A stretch of DNA of 64,000 bases from Ephemerocybe angulata (Eukaryota > Basidiomycota > Agaricomycetes > Agaricales > Psathyrellaceae): positions 280,988 to 344,987 of the forward strand of contig JAACJK010000174.1 in NCBI GenBank assembly GCA_013368325.1, given 5' to 3'. Position numbers and translations under genes: made by a program. Below, piece by piece: positions 46,772-58,949 of this stretch. Position 1 is the first letter of the stretch; each line of letters starts with the position of its first letter. The notes under the pieces are model-generated. The model was not told where the DNA came from, ran no database searches, and saw nothing but the letters and a program-made list of their open reading frames with translations.

Positions 46772-48438
46772 ATGTCGTTTCGTGTTACCTCTGTACCGTC
46801 GTCTCGTCTTACCTCTGCTTATCTTGGTCCCTTCGCCGCGGACGATGCAGACGACATCGTCGCCCTGTTGTTCGGAAACGCCGTCCCTAACCCCATGCAG
46901 ACCATGTGCATCCGGTACCGCGCCGAAGCGATCGCTCGCCAGCTTGACTTCATGACTGAGTGCGCAGCCAAGCTTGCGGACGAGCATCAAGTGTATCGCT
47001 CCGTCCTCTCCCCCGTTCGAAGAGTACCTATGGAGATTCTAGGCGAAATATTCAAGCTGGTCGTTCCCTCGTTTCTCAACTCAAGTGATAGGGAGATGTT
47101 GGGGAATTTGGGAAGCGTGTGCTTGGGGTGGAGGCTCGCGACGTTGAGCACCCCCGCACTCTGGAGAGGGGTGATATTGGGACCTTGTATTTGTCCAGAT
47201 CAAGGCACTGTGGGTGCCCAACGTCTTCACGAAGAGGATTACAAGAAGTTGGTTGTTTGGATCGGCAGATCAGGAGGGTGCCCTAAAGGTCTCATCTACA
47301 GCTCCGTCGATTTGCACTGCCATTGCGAAGACGGTAGTTCTTGCAAGGCCGTTCATCCTTTAGTCACGAAATTTATCAAGGAAGGACCTACGCTCGATCA
47401 CCTTACGCTTCAGTTGTCTGGACCCAGCTGCTTTCGGAACTGGTTGGCCGCGTTCGGTCCAGGTCCTGGCGCTCCCGAGCCGCATCCCTTGGAGAAATTG
47501 CGATCCTTCTCCTTGGAATTCGTTGACGACACACCTCTGTGGTGGAATGACGGTCCAGATCCGTCCGCTTCCGTCTTCAACCTCCTTCCTTCGGTGCCTT
47601 CCCTGGGGGTGTTTCTCCCCTTGCGAGATACCGCTTTCGAAGACGAGATGGACTCTTTGGAGTGTCCCATTCATATCCCCCCCGTGTTTTGGGTCCCCTC
47701 GTTTCGCTCGCTATTAGATGGGATTGGGAAGGCAGGAGGTTGATTGACGTGTTGGGGCAGTGTGCCTCCCTTAAGACGTTCACTCTCGATCTCGCGAGGA
47801 GTGAACCATTTGAAGACGACGATCTTTCCCCTCCCTTGGAACTCAAGTCTTTGTCTTCGTTCAAACTGGTGAAAGGAGGGGTCAGGGTTCTTGAATTCCT
47901 GAGGATGCCAGCTCTAGTATCCCTTGACTTGGAGCTCAACGTTGATAGGCGGGAGACGGAGGAGATATCAGAGAGATTGGACCGTTTCCTTCGAGCGTCC
48001 GACTTGCTGGCCAGCCTCACGTATCTGCGCATATGCGAGCTCACGGGGGGGCCTGGAATAGTTACCCTTCTCCTCCCACCGCTTTCATCGTTGCAGCATC
48101 TCGTGTTGGATAGCTCTACAGCCTGCGGCTATTTTTTCGGACAGACCGGTACCTGCCATCGAGGGGGACCTCCGCTTCGACACTTTCCTGCGCTGAGGCA
48201 TGTGGAGCTCTTGAACGTCAAGCGGAGCTCTCTGGTTCTTGCGCATGAGCTCCAATTTTTTAGCCGAAAGGGAAGCGCTGGAAAGTGCGCGTTGACAATA
48301 TCTTATGCGAAAGAGCCCAAAGTTTCTGAGGCAGAGCTACAGTCTCGCCTCAAAACAGTTCAAGCTCCTGGCTCCCAACTCTCGATCCAGGTGGTGCAAC
48401 CAGAAGACTATGACGAGTTGCGTGCTCTTACCTTGTAG
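46772..48438 (+). CDS. F-box protein with C-terminal repeat region, two exons
   Basis: Exons 46772-47661 and 47718-48438, joined across a 56-nt GT..AG intron that restores the frame, give about 536 aa. The F-box lies near residues 85-105 and reads LSPVRRVPMEILGEIFKLV, preceded by an amphipathic helix (IRYRAEAIARQLDFM), the standard arrangement in the very large F-box families of mushroom-forming fungi. The rest is leucine-rich, with periodic SLKTFTLDL and LSSFKLV segments suggesting irregular leucine-rich repeats. Such proteins recruit targets to SCF ubiquitin ligases through Skp1; the target here is unknown. The start is the first ATG downstream of the inverted repeat. Confidence 0.85.
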
Positions 48439-48748
48439 GATGTAGAAGGTCTGACAGGTCGGATATGTTGCCTCGTCGCGTGTAATAGTTGCTTATAGTA
48501 GACTTAGCTGTACAGTACTGGATTGGGGTCTGTGTACATAGCACAATTTATTGCTTGCGCGGCAGTTCTTCGGGTTTCCGTTCTCTTCGCCCATCGGGTC
48601 AAGATCTGTGTCCTACTGAGTCATGTAGAGGGGAGATAAGGACCTTAGGTCTGCGAACGTGTAGGTGAGCATCTTACCTTAGTTCAACGTGTTCCCGTTT
48701 CTTTATATATCACATATCCTTCCGTTTCTTGGATGGCTCCACCATCCC
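48439..48748. other. Intergenic, promoter of the cyclin gene
   Basis: TTTATATA occurs at 48702-48709, about 40 bp before the cyclin ATG. ACCTTAG words recur here (48640-48690), as in the inverted repeat further left. Confidence 0.4.
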
Positions 48749-49360
48749 ATGTGCAGGTCTACTCCCTCACTCCTCCATGAATATGCTGACCTCGCCAGGT
48801 TGTGTTCTCGTGTAGTGGTGCATCTATTTGGATGTCCCGTTGAGCATTCTGTCGGTGATCAGGACCTCCCTCCATTACCGGAGTTTATTTGCCATATGTT
48901 AAGACGGACGGATTTGCACTCTTCCGTTTCTTTTGGAGCTCTTATCCTCGTCGCGCGGCTCAAGGCGAGGTGTCCTGATCGCAGTGGGATCTCGGGTCAT
49001 CGGCTTTTTCTATCTGCCCTCATGATTGCGACCAAGATGACATACGATGAGGCCTACAATAATTTGTCTTGGTCAAATGTCGTGACGCCTTATTTCTCGC
49101 TCCGAGAGATTGGTCGAATGGAGCGCGAGATGTGCAGGATGTTGGAATGGAATCTTCGCGTAGATGGGGACGCCCTGGCTGGATTTGAGAGGTTCGTAAG
49201 GGAGGGGTTCTCTCGTGACCGCGCTCAGTACCCGTCGATCCCTCTTTCGTTGACCATGCGGGAGGGGTTGCCGGGTCCTTCCTCTGGAACAGGCCACGGT
49301 CAGTACCTTCGTCCTTTCCTTATTATGGCTTTGGCTGATTTATCGCAGATACTGGAGTAA
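48749..49360 (+). CDS. Cyclin of the Pcl/Pho80 type
   Basis: One exon, about 203 aa, matching the single cyclin box of Pho85-type cyclins, which bind and direct a cyclin-dependent kinase. Motifs in order: LPEFICHMLRRTDLHSS, then FGALILVARLKARCP, then the conserved HRLFLSALMIATKMTYD, then WSNVVTPYFSLREIGRMERE and MLEWNLRVDGDALAGFERFV. Leucine, alanine and acidic contact positions of the box are kept. The chosen ATG (48749) gives MCRSTPSLLHEYADLARL; an out-of-frame upstream ATG at 48733 opens MAPPSHVQ and might indicate a missed first exon. Its 3' end lies 277 bp from the Helitron gene, which runs towards it from the other side. Confidence 0.86.
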   Translation: MCRSTPSLLHEYADLARLCSRVVVHLFGCPVEHSVGDQDLPPLPEFICHMLRRTDLHSSVSFGALILVARLKARCPDRSGISGHRLFLSALMIATKMTYDEAYNNLSWSNVVTPYFSLREIGRMEREMCRMLEWNLRVDGDALAGFERFVREGFSRDRAQYPSIPLSLTMREGLPGPSSGTGHGQYLRPFLIMALADLSQILE

Positions 49361-49636
49361 TAGAGCATCGCGGTCAAAGCGCAGCTGCCTCTGAGGGCTC
49401 ATGTTCTGGCAGCAGTTCAGATTCCCCTGACCTTTATCACGGAGGCGACCCTAATCGGCTGGTGCGCGAGCGGGAGGATGGATCTCACCCGCTCAGGGGG
49501 AGGATGTTCTCTATTGTGGAACCGTCGACCTTTTAGTACAACTACGGGATGCATGTGTAGACCTCGTAGCAGCTTACGTCCCTCATACTGCGGCTCTTGT
49601 GAAACGATAGCGCTTTGTTTGTCTAGTATAAGTGCT
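49361..49636. other. Convergent intergenic, expected 3' end of the Helitron
   Basis: The 3' terminus of the Helitron (a hairpin followed by CTRR on the minus strand) should lie here or just beyond, but I could not identify it with confidence. Confidence 0.3.
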
Positions 49637-52600
49637 CTACACATCCAGCAGTTGTGATACAGCGTTGTATTTAGCGAACTCTGTAGAGCTTTTGGCATCT
49701 AACGAGTCTAGCCGTGCTATCTCGTCTCGTAGCTCCCCCGACATCTCCTGCAGTATTTTATCCTCCGGAAACCAGCGAAGAATTAATAATCCTCTCAGGG
49801 TGGTTACCCTTGAGAGCATAACGTACACTCCTTGCTGTTTGGCTGATGCAAGATCAACTATAGCGCGTTCGAGTGTCCGTCCTTGGCTTTTGTAGTCGGT
49901 GTACGAGTACGCCGGCACTAAGGGTAATTGCTGCCTTGAAAAGGTCTTGGACACCGTGTTGCGGAGCCGAGTAGGGTATTTAATGCTGGTTTTTGATGGA
50001 AATATGGGCACGACTCCTGGGTCTAGATTAGGGGCGTGGACGAGCGTGGACGTAGGTATCTTGACGTAGGCAACTGTTGCGTACCGACGTCCCTCCAGTT
50101 CGTCGTATCGGATGCCGCATATAGTGCCTTCGGATCCGTTTACTACTTTGTATTGGATAGATACGTTTTCTGTTATCATTACTTTCATACCTATAAACAT
50201 TGGGAGCTGACCCAGGACGTCTTTGGTGGATTTGGATGGCAAGGACCACAGCAAGAGAGCTGCCTTTCGGCTGACCGGTTCCGCTCTGATTGTGTCTTTC
50301 GAGTAATATAACGCTATGGGTTCGGACTGTCGGTTGGCGTGCGCGGAAAGCATTATGGTGTTCAGTAGATCCCTGATCATTCTGTTGCCCACGATCGTTG
50401 GCGCATTTTCGAAGGCTTTAATGGTGTGCGGTTCAGTTCGAGCTACGAATTCGAAATCGCGGCGGCGTAAGTGCTCGACGACCGTTAGGCCATCGACCTT
50501 GGTTTGTTTCCCCGTGTTATCGATGCATTGTCTGCTCCTGATTACGGACAATAGTTTCGACAGAAGTTTGTCTCCTTCGTGGCGCTTCGTTTGCCTGAGA
50601 ATAGTAACCTGCGTGATTTGTCGCCAGAGGTAAGCTCCAGATATGGCGTCTAGCCCGACACTGCTTCTTGTTTCGACGAACGAGGGGTTCCTCACAAGTT
50701 TGTATGCGTAGACTGGAGATTGTTTGGGTGGAGCTAGTTGGAAAAAGTCGCCTAGGAAGATGACGTTGATGCCACCAAATATGCGGAGACAGTTAGACGG
50801 GTGGTCACTTTGCGATAGTTGGAGTTTGGAAGATATGGAGGCCAAGAATGGTGCGGATATCATGGATACCTCGTCGATGAACAAGTACTTTACCCCGCTC
50901 CATTCCGAGCTCAATTGTTTGACTAGGGTGGACATTTTCTTGTGATTGGACCCTATCGATAGCAATGAGTGTAACGTGTTGCCGCCTATTAGGGACGCTG
51001 CTATACCCGTGAACGCCCCTATTCTGACCTCTGATTCGCGGTTGGCAAGCTTGAAAAACTCGATTATGGACTCGATTAAGTAGGACTTTCCCGTACCACC
51101 TTCTCCTCCGATGTACATGAGTAGCTGAGGCCCGTTAGAGATCGCGTGGTTGGTGATCGTCCGATACGCTCTGTACTGTTCGATGTTACTTATCAGTTGT
51201 CGCTTGATAGCTAACGCGTGTGCGGAGGCTTTGAGGCACGACGGTGCCATCTTGACTTGAGGCCCGGTCGGGGTAGAGTCCAGGTGGACCGCTTCCACGG
51301 ACACTATATCCGTCGTGGGAACTATCAGTCGGGCACGTTTCCGCTTTCTCGTCGTTTTGGTTTGTTTGCCATCATCTTCTCTTGCTCGCTTTCTCCCCTT
51401 TGCTTTCATCATATATCGTCGTTGTTTAGCCATCCGACTCGACTCTTCGTCTGCATCTTCGTCGGTAGGGGTCGGCGCGCCTGCAGTATCGTATGCTCCT
51501 CCGTGAGCTTCGGAGGCAGCGAGCGGAGGGAAACACTGCTGGACCGCCCAAGACGATCCCGGCCCAAGCAGGTCTTCGAGGTAGTGAGATATTCTAGTAT
51601 GAGTGCTCGTATCTCTCGCATTTTCGGGTGGCTCTAACGCTGCTGCATAGATATTTGAGTCTGCGACAGGTTCGTCGCTATCCAGGTCGGGCATAAGGTC
51701 CATATCGATTAGTGCTATTTCTGACAGCGTCTTTCTCTTTCCGCGCGGACGGTCGTCTCTGGCTTGCCGGCCTTCTGCCACCACGCCCATATTTTCGACT
51801 ATTTTGAGATCGGTTGGCGACAGTCTGTGTAGCAGTTCCTCGGCTTGGGGTTTCCAGGACGGTTGGGTTGGTACGATGTCTGAAGGTACTCTCCAAGGTG
51901 AGAATAATATGCATATATCTCGTGCCCACGCTTCCTGCTCGCTCTCTGAGCCGTGTCTTCTTTGGATTGCTGGTCCTAATAGCACAGGAATTACGTGCAG
52001 TCGCCTTAGTCCAAGTCCATGCGACTTGTACTGAGGATGTTTGGAAGACGAGAACACTCCTGATTCCCCTTTCTTTCGAGTCGTTCTTCTAGTTGATGCA
52101 ATGTGATTGTACAGTCCCATTGACTCGAACGGTTCGTTTGCGGGGCGAAAGATGTAATCCAGGAGGGAGTTGGATGCTACGATCTCGTCCTTTTCCGCCG
52201 ACATGGCTAGTCGGAGGTCGTCTATGCCTTGTGAGGTTTGTTCTTCGCTAATATTGAAAGCAGGATTGATTGTCTCTTCTCTGGTGATGTAGCGTAGCAC
52301 CTCCGCCCAGTTAATGGCTTGGAACCGCTCGCTGGTGTAGCATTCACCTCCTCCTAGTACGTAGCTCATCACCTGTGGGTGTGATAGCTCCTGACGACCC
52401 AGCATGCTATTGATGGCTATGGTCACAGCCTTTTTAGGGTCGGACACGCCGTTCGAAGGCAGGATCACATTTCGTTCTTCGCCTTGACGAATGGCGTATG
52501 CTAGTGCGGTGAGTCCCGCATGCATAGAGAGAGGCGCCTTGGTAATGTAGTCTGTGACGTAGTACATGAATGCTTTGGCGTCTCCTCCGGAACCAATAAA

Positions 52601-55600
52601 CTTTATATCCGTGTTGCATTTCATGAGAAAGGTGACGGTAGGGTTGTAATGTGTCATGTTAGGGTGAGTCCGTTTCACTATCACCGCTCCAGTATTTGTA
52701 TTGACTGTGGTTTCGTCTATAACGGTTCCGTCCATGCCGAACCTGCAGTTCTCGGGTACCCTCGCTTCGCCCGTTTTGAGGTACTTCCAACAGGATCCGT
52801 TGTGTTTATGCCAGTTGAAACGGGTCAGTAAATCATCTACGTGGTCCTTCATCTCGAGCATAAATTCTGATTGGCTGAGGTTCGTTACTTTAGGATCTAT
52901 TTTGCTGGCTGGGTGCGGGTCTCGGGGTGCTATGGTCTCTGCGTCGTTTCACCTGGAAGTCTGTTTTCTACGGACCTAGAACCGATGAACCCTGAGCACA
53001 TAATGGAATCTACCCATTTTATCAACGCGTTACCATATTCGGAGGATGTCTTGAGAGTGTCCGCCAGAGTTTCGGGAGGAAGATGGTCTTTCAACCACAG
53101 CAGCATGTGGCAGTGGAGGGTACCTCTGCCTTGCGTCTCCACGGTTCCGTAGTACGCCTCGCAGTGACCGAAAATACCTGGACTGTTGCCCCTCCTACCG
53201 TGTCTCAGAATAATGCGGATGAAGGCTCTCATCATCGCGTCGAAAAATTGCGCGCACGCTACTGGATGTTCCACGGCTGTATGTCCTCTTTCCTTCGTCG
53301 TAATAGATCTTAACTGCTCCAGTTCGGACGGATGTGCGGGTCGTTTTGCTAGTACACTGACTATAGGGTTATGATAGTCTGAAGGGTTGATAGTGACGAA
53401 TAGTGTGGGCGATCCTCGTTGTCCTATGATGGATCTTATCTCATTTCGCATCTTGATTTTTTGGGATACCGTGCCCGGCACTTGTTTGGCTAAAGGTGCT
53501 ATTGAGGATAGGACACGGGTGATTTCTATTTCTTCGGTACTGCTTGGCTTGTACATCGGGTCATGTTGAAACTTATGTCTGAGGGCATTTACTTGATTTT
53601 TATCCAATGCAGCCAACCTATCCACTGTCTTCGTATATCTGTAGTAAGGCACTGCGAACCGAATACTGGTATTTACAGCGCTCTTCCGGATGATGTTGTA
53701 CACATCGAAAGCCAGCTGAGGGTCCCGTTCGAACAAAGGGTCCTTCGCCGTCAATAGGTGCTTCAATTGCTGCTCCATTCCTATGACTCGCTTCCTTCGA
53801 GGGTCGTTGAATCCTCCCAAGCCGTACGGATCGGCGTTTGGGTGGGCCCAGCTCAGCCAAGCAGGGTTATTAATGTCGGGTACTGGCTGTGAACCTGATC
53901 TAGAGAACAAAAACGGTTTGGCCGCTGCGCACCGTTCAGCCGCTTCAAAGGTCATTTCCCTGTAGCTTTGTGGACTATGATCTCCTGAGGTGTATGCTAC
54001 ATTTTCCATAAGTAAGCCCTCGATTTCATCCATCCTTCCAATATGATCCTCCGTCAGAGATTCCAGAGCTCGATTGATTGGAATGTGCCCTATCGTGGCA
54101 GCCGCCGGTACCCCAGAGTCAGTCGTTCCTTCGAACAAGTTGTTGAGATATTCTGAACTGAATCCTTTGAACCCATCACATTTGGTGTAATGTGGATTGT
54201 TGCCAACGAGGAATTCGATTAGACGTTTTACTCTAGATTTCCTGACCATTATAGGTGTCAGTGTCTCAATCGTCGCATCGGATGGTACATTTGAGGAGGT
54301 TATTAAAGCGCATAACGTATCCTTAATTTCTGAAGCAGGTGGTGGAAGGGCGGTGCTCGTCCTTGCTACATCTAGAGGAGTTGACACTATGTTGCCTCTC
54401 ATGTGTCGCCTTCTTTGCACGAAATTGTCATTACGCGGATCCTTCTCGACACCCTCGAGGGAGAAACGGCACAACAGGCTATTCGTTCTGACCCGGCAGA
54501 TTAATGCCTTTTCGAAGACGGACATATTAGCGAATCCTAGCGCTACATCTTCAGGTAATCGCTCTCGAGCGTAGTATAGCCAGTTGCTGAGCGCGAATTT
54601 GGGCATTTTTCCATTGATCAAGTCGCTTTTGCAGTCTTTGCACACGTTCATGCTCGCCTTGCGCTGACGGTCCTCGAGACCTTCCGGCTCCAGTAGAGCT
54701 CCGTCGTAGGCAGCGATATTGTAGCTTGTCGGGAGTAAATGCGGGGGTACATGGTCGTTCCTGAGTACCTTTAGATCAATCTCGTTCGAATCCAACTTCA
54801 CTAAATCTGGTGCCCTCGCCATGGTACTGCAAACAGCGCATGGCTTTTTCATGAAAGAAGTCAACGCCATTTCTTGCTGCCATTCAGCTATTATTTGTAT
54901 TTTGGAGGCGTCATCCAATGGCAGTAGGTGAGCTGTAACATTCTTCGGTTCGGCCCGAGCTTGTGCGCTTTTTCTCTTAATGGGGAGTCTATCTGGAGGA
55001 TCGATCGAATGACTTGGCCCCTCTTCGTGTGATGGAGCGCAAATGGGGGGGAGGTGTCTCGCGGTTACAGTAGGCATTTGGCAGGGGCGGTTCCTAGCGC
55101 GATCCTCGGAGGAATGTACTCTGTAGCGGCTTGAGAAGGATGCTACCGAGTGTTCGCTTGAGATGACGCTGGGCGGGGGGTTGGGCCGATTCGAATTTAG
55201 GGCTGACCAGTCCCAGACGCGTGATAGGGCCTCCCAAGGCTTTAGTGCTCGAAGCTTGTCCCTTTTCTGAACACTAGTAGTGTCGTGTGGCATTTGGGTG
55301 TACACACGTGATGCAGTAGATCGCGAGCTACTTCTCTGCTGCTGGTTTTCGCGTTGGGATATAGGCCATGGAATCGGCTTAGGACCTTGAGATCTGGTCC
55401 ACTTATATAGGGGAACACAGCTATGATTTCGCATATTGGGTTGGTTAATATGATCAACTCCGAGTCCTGTAACCGCGGGTCCTCTCTAGACATGTATTGG
55501 GCGACTCCATGGTAGTTTACACCTCTCTTCCAGGTGCCAGGATCGACCATGGTCTTTTCGGTGGACAAACTTCCCGAGCCCGACTTAACGATGCTATATA

Positions 55601-55673
55601 GCGGGACAGCTGTATGGCTTTCGGGAGGTACTGAGATGGTATTAGGCACTGTTGTAATGTCTGGTGTGGGCAT
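49637..55673 (-). mobile_element. Autonomous Helitron: Rep plus Pif1-type helicase
   Basis: Rolling-circle transposon gene. Exon 1 runs 55673-52953, then an 86-nt intron, then 52866-49637; total about 1,980 aa. An N-terminal part (55673-55260) carries a CxxxxC-type block (HHVCTPKCHTTLL) and is separated from the rest by an apparent one-base frameshift near 55262. Next come two Cys pairs (PCAVC, VCKDC), as in the DUF6570-like region. The Rep domain has TLFVTINPSDYHNP and the HUH motif TLHCHMLLWL, and the Tyr motif is MYYVTDYITK. The Pif1-like helicase keeps motif I GGEGGTGKS, motif II LFIDEVSM, motif III GDFFQLAPP and the C-terminal QGVYVMLSRVTT. Apart from the frameshift all catalytic residues remain, so the copy may be recently active. 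Element ends were not found. TATA box about 45 bp upstream. Confidence 0.92.
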
Positions 55674-55712
55674 CTCGTTGGTATTGAATTCACTTGATGC
55701 AATAGGCGCTGG

Positions 55713-55720
55713 TTTATATA
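55713..55720 (-). promoter_or_regulatory. TATA box of the Helitron gene
   Basis: TATATAAA on the minus strand about 40-48 bp before the ATG at 55673. Confidence 0.5.
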
Positions 55721-56284
55721 GTTATGGTGTTTGGTAGGTGTAGGAGGTTTGCGTCCTCAAGTTGGTAAGCACCTCAGCTGAAAGGTGAGCATGTACGACT
55801 CTATTGTGGCTGTATTTCGAGACATGACTATGGTACCTTTTCGAAACGGCTGTATTTTGTGTTAAGATGGGGTTATTTACATTCCCCGGCTATCATGCCA
55901 ATAAGCGCCCATGACGTACACAGAATGTATTTGTATATTGCTTGAGGTGCTTAGCTTGAGGCTCAGATGAGTAGGTGCTGTGTCAATGATGGTATTTGTC
56001 GGGCTGTTGCAGATGTGATCTCGCTATTTATACGTCGGGGGATGCATCTTAGTATTCTTTCCTTTAGGAGATGGGTGTAGTGGAGGGTATATATACAAGG
56101 GTGGGGGGATGTAGTTCAGGTGCATGTGCTTAGAGCGCCTCCAGAGGCTTTGCCGTCTCCATATTTCGACTATGTCTCATATTTACGGAGTGCCCCCTCC
56201 TGCTGTGGACCCATTGCTCGTTCCTGGGAGCGGGCTGCGCTCGGCGTTGCCTATCCGACTCCCCGAGGTACCTTTGTCTCTTCG
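55721..56284. other. Intergenic, 5' flank of the Helitron
   Basis: No gene seen. The 5' end of the Helitron is expected in this region. A palindrome-like GGTAAGCACCTCAGCTGAAAGGTGAGC lies near 55763-55789. Confidence 0.3.
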
Positions 56285-57215
56285 CTGTTGGATCCTTACT
56301 GAGTGTTCTTCGCGGGTAGCTGTGGAAGATGTATATAGACGCTAGAGACGCCTTTTGGATGCCCAAGGACATTGACCTCACCACGGACAAGGAACATTGG
56401 GCCACTACGATGGGGCCTGGAGAGAAGCGGATGGTTTCTAGGATTCTCGCATTTTTCGCGACTGTCGACGGATAATCGCAGATAACATCGCAGGAAGGCT
56501 GTGCCAGGAGGTGGCTTATACCGAAGTAAAATTCTTTTACGGCTTCCAGGTCGTAATGTGCGTCGTTTTTAGACGCGCATGCTATTTGGGTATTACTGAC
56601 CGTCGTGCGAAGGGAGAATATTCACGCGGAGATGTATGCGAAACTCATAGACGCTCTTATTCCTGAAGAGGACGATCAGCAATCCTTGCTGCGGTGGTCT
56701 ATGGAGGTCCCTAGTATCGCTTTCAAGAACATTTGGGCAGTGAAGTGGATAATCGACAATACTCGCTCCTTCGCTGAGCGTCTGGTGGCGTTTGTATGCG
56801 TTGAAGGTGTCTTCTTTTCGGCTAGTTTCGCTTCCTTAGCCTGGTTGAAAGAGCAAGGGAAGATGCCGGGGTTGACGCTCTCGAACGATTTGGTCATGAG
56901 AGACGAGAGCACCACATCAATTTCGCGTGCTCCTTGCTCGGTCGTCTCAGTTCTCGACCAGTAGCGGGAACTGTCCGCGAGATAGTGCGGGAGGCTGTAG
57001 ATATCGAGTCAGATTTCGTCCTAGGTGAGCCCTCGTGTGGGTTCGACTACATCGACTGACCTCTGGCAGATCTGCTTTCTCGTCAGTCGACAGGCCTTAT
57101 TCCGGATGAAATGCTTCAGTACGTTCAGTTCAAAGCCGATAGGCTGTTGGTGAAGATGGGGTATGCGGCTAGTTATGGGGCGCCCAACCCGGTGCGTGTG
57201 TCGTGGTGGTTTAAG
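56285..57215 (+). pseudogene. Frameshifted, truncated ribonucleotide reductase small subunit
   Basis: The small subunit (R2) holds the tyrosyl radical and di-iron centre used to make deoxyribonucleotides. Reading across frames on the plus strand gives RDAFWMPKDIDLTTDKEHW, ILAFFATVDG, EVAYTEVKFFYGFQ, RENIHAEMYAKLIDALIPEE, AFVCVEGVFFSASFA, and QFKADRLLVKMGY, all in the family order. The frame breaks at the VDG motif (an in-frame TAA, restored by one base), again near the MRDE segment, and once more before the QFKADRLL block. The N-terminal part before FWMP is poorly conser­ved and the last exons are absent. It therefore cannot encode a working enzyme. It lies next to the 5' side of the Helitron and in the opposite direction. 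Confidence 0.85.
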
Positions 57216-57599
57216 TTGTGATAAGTGGCACTCATCAGGTAGCATAGTATGGATATATTACCTCGTTGAACGAGACAAACGAGACGTCCACGCTCGGGAC
57301 GGATGTTTTGGGCGAGGATTGACTACCGAGAGGTGCTGAACGGTGATAGGGTGTCTGTACCTGTGTTCGGAATCAGCAACCGTATCTCAGTTTATCGTAG
57401 GAAAGGACCGCGCTCGGCATGTAATGACTCTTTGACACGAGTTGTAGGCGGCAATTTGTTCGAATCGGAAATGGATTGTGGGGTCGGATGCGTTGAGGGT
57501 ACCGCGTTGACTCGGCAGTGTGTTTGCGTCGAGAGCGTAAAAGAGTGAGTCTGATGGGCGCTGGGTGATGCCTCTGCCCCTAGGTAGAGAGTACAACTT
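57216..57599. other. Intergenic between two pseudogenes
   Basis: Nothing recognisable; probably further decayed repeat-unit flank of the RPL3 array. Confidence 0.35.
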
Positions 57600-58410
57600 A
57601 ATGTGCAAACGAGAGATTAAAAAGTGCAATATATTTCGGAAGGCTGGAAAGACCCGTGACCGTATTTGGAGAACGTACTGATGAAATTGCGATAGACATA
57701 CTCTGAACTACGGTGCGCAGCGTGCGGATCGCGATCATTCTCTGCTCGATTCGGGGGAGGGAGGCCCTGACGATGAGGACATTAGTCCTGAGAGTGCGGC
57801 TGTAGTAGGTGAAGCCACCCATGGGGATGATGTATCTCTCTTGTTCGGTGGATTCGTTGGAATCGTAGGTGGTAGAGCCGTCCTGTATTTACTTCTTGGG
57901 CTCAGTACGGTGATGGTAGCCGTCCAAGAACAAGTATAAGCGCTAGGAAGGATCATATAAACCAGCTTTACGCACTTTGACCAGCACGTGCAACGGAGAA
58001 CATGACCTTGGAAGTATGCCATGCTCTGATACAAGCGACCTTGCAGACCCATGTGGTTCTTGCGAGGAAGCTTTTTGTTCCCCAGCGGTGATAACACCCT
58101 CTAATCTGTGAAGTTTAATCGCAGCGGTGCAATTAAGGTTCTCCTCCTGCTCGAAGACGGAAGAGACTTCAATGGGCTTCCCAATGAGCTCATGATCGAT
58201 GACGACATTGTCGTCGAATAAGACACTGTTGAGCTGGATCTCCGTGAGCTTGTAGCCGAAGTCGACCTTGCCGGCGGTGGAGCCACCGGTATGCTGGTTC
58301 TCCGTGAGATGGGCCCTCTTCTAGCTAGGCCAGCCTTGCAGACTGGGTGTGAGCGAGCACGGGGACGACGGTGCATCGCTTGCCGATGCACTCGAGCTCG
58401 CGGGCTGGTG
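57600..58410 (-). pseudogene. Decayed ribosomal protein L3 copy A
   Basis: RPL3 is a universal protein of the large ribosomal subunit near the peptidyl transferase centre. On the minus strand, in family order but across frames: ELECIGKRCTVVPVLAHTQ, SVFEQEE, KKLPRKNHMGLQGR, a GAWHP-region remnant, DGYHHRTEPKK, and PMGGFTYYS. Stops and frameshifts interrupt it. An extra segment between the AHLMEIQ region and the SVFEQ region suggests internal duplication. Confidence 0.82.
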
Positions 58411-58649
58411 AATGCCACAGGTATAAATAATAGAGGTGGAAGAGGGTGTGACTACGTGGGTTCGTTAACTACGGCGCAGAGTCGGAATAGCAAGGGTTAC
58501 TCACAGGCGTGCTCTTGCGACGAAGATCCTTAGACAGTGCCTCTTAGTGCGTGCACGAAGACTGCTGCGTTGGTAGAGCAGTAGCGGATTGGGACTCAGG
58601 GACTTGGGGGATGCCCTGGATGTTAGGTAGGGAGCAGAACATAATGTGC

Positions 58650-58850
58650 AGAGGAGAGGGTAGAAAGCATGAAGCTTAAGTTTAGCCTCGACAGTACTCA
58701 TGGACACAGCTTTTTCTTGGGAGATCTGGAAATAACGGTAATTGATTCTGGATACGGTATAGATGAACACGAGCTGGACCTTCTCCAAATCCCAGCGGGT
58801 GGCGTTAACCATGAGGTACTTGCGGGTGGCGATGTTAGCCCATGGGGGGG
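58650..58850 (-). pseudogene. Ribosomal protein L3 C-terminal fragment B
   Basis: On the minus strand it reads RKYLMVNATRWDLEKVQL followed by FQISQEKAVSM, matching the end of RPL3. Only the C-terminal part is present. Confidence 0.7.
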
Positions 58851-58949
58851 GTGGCAGTAGTAGATCTAGCCTAGGGGAGGTGGGTGATGCCTATGAAGCT
58901 GAGTAGAGGGTCCAACATAATGTGCAGATGAGAGAGTAGAAAGCACGAA

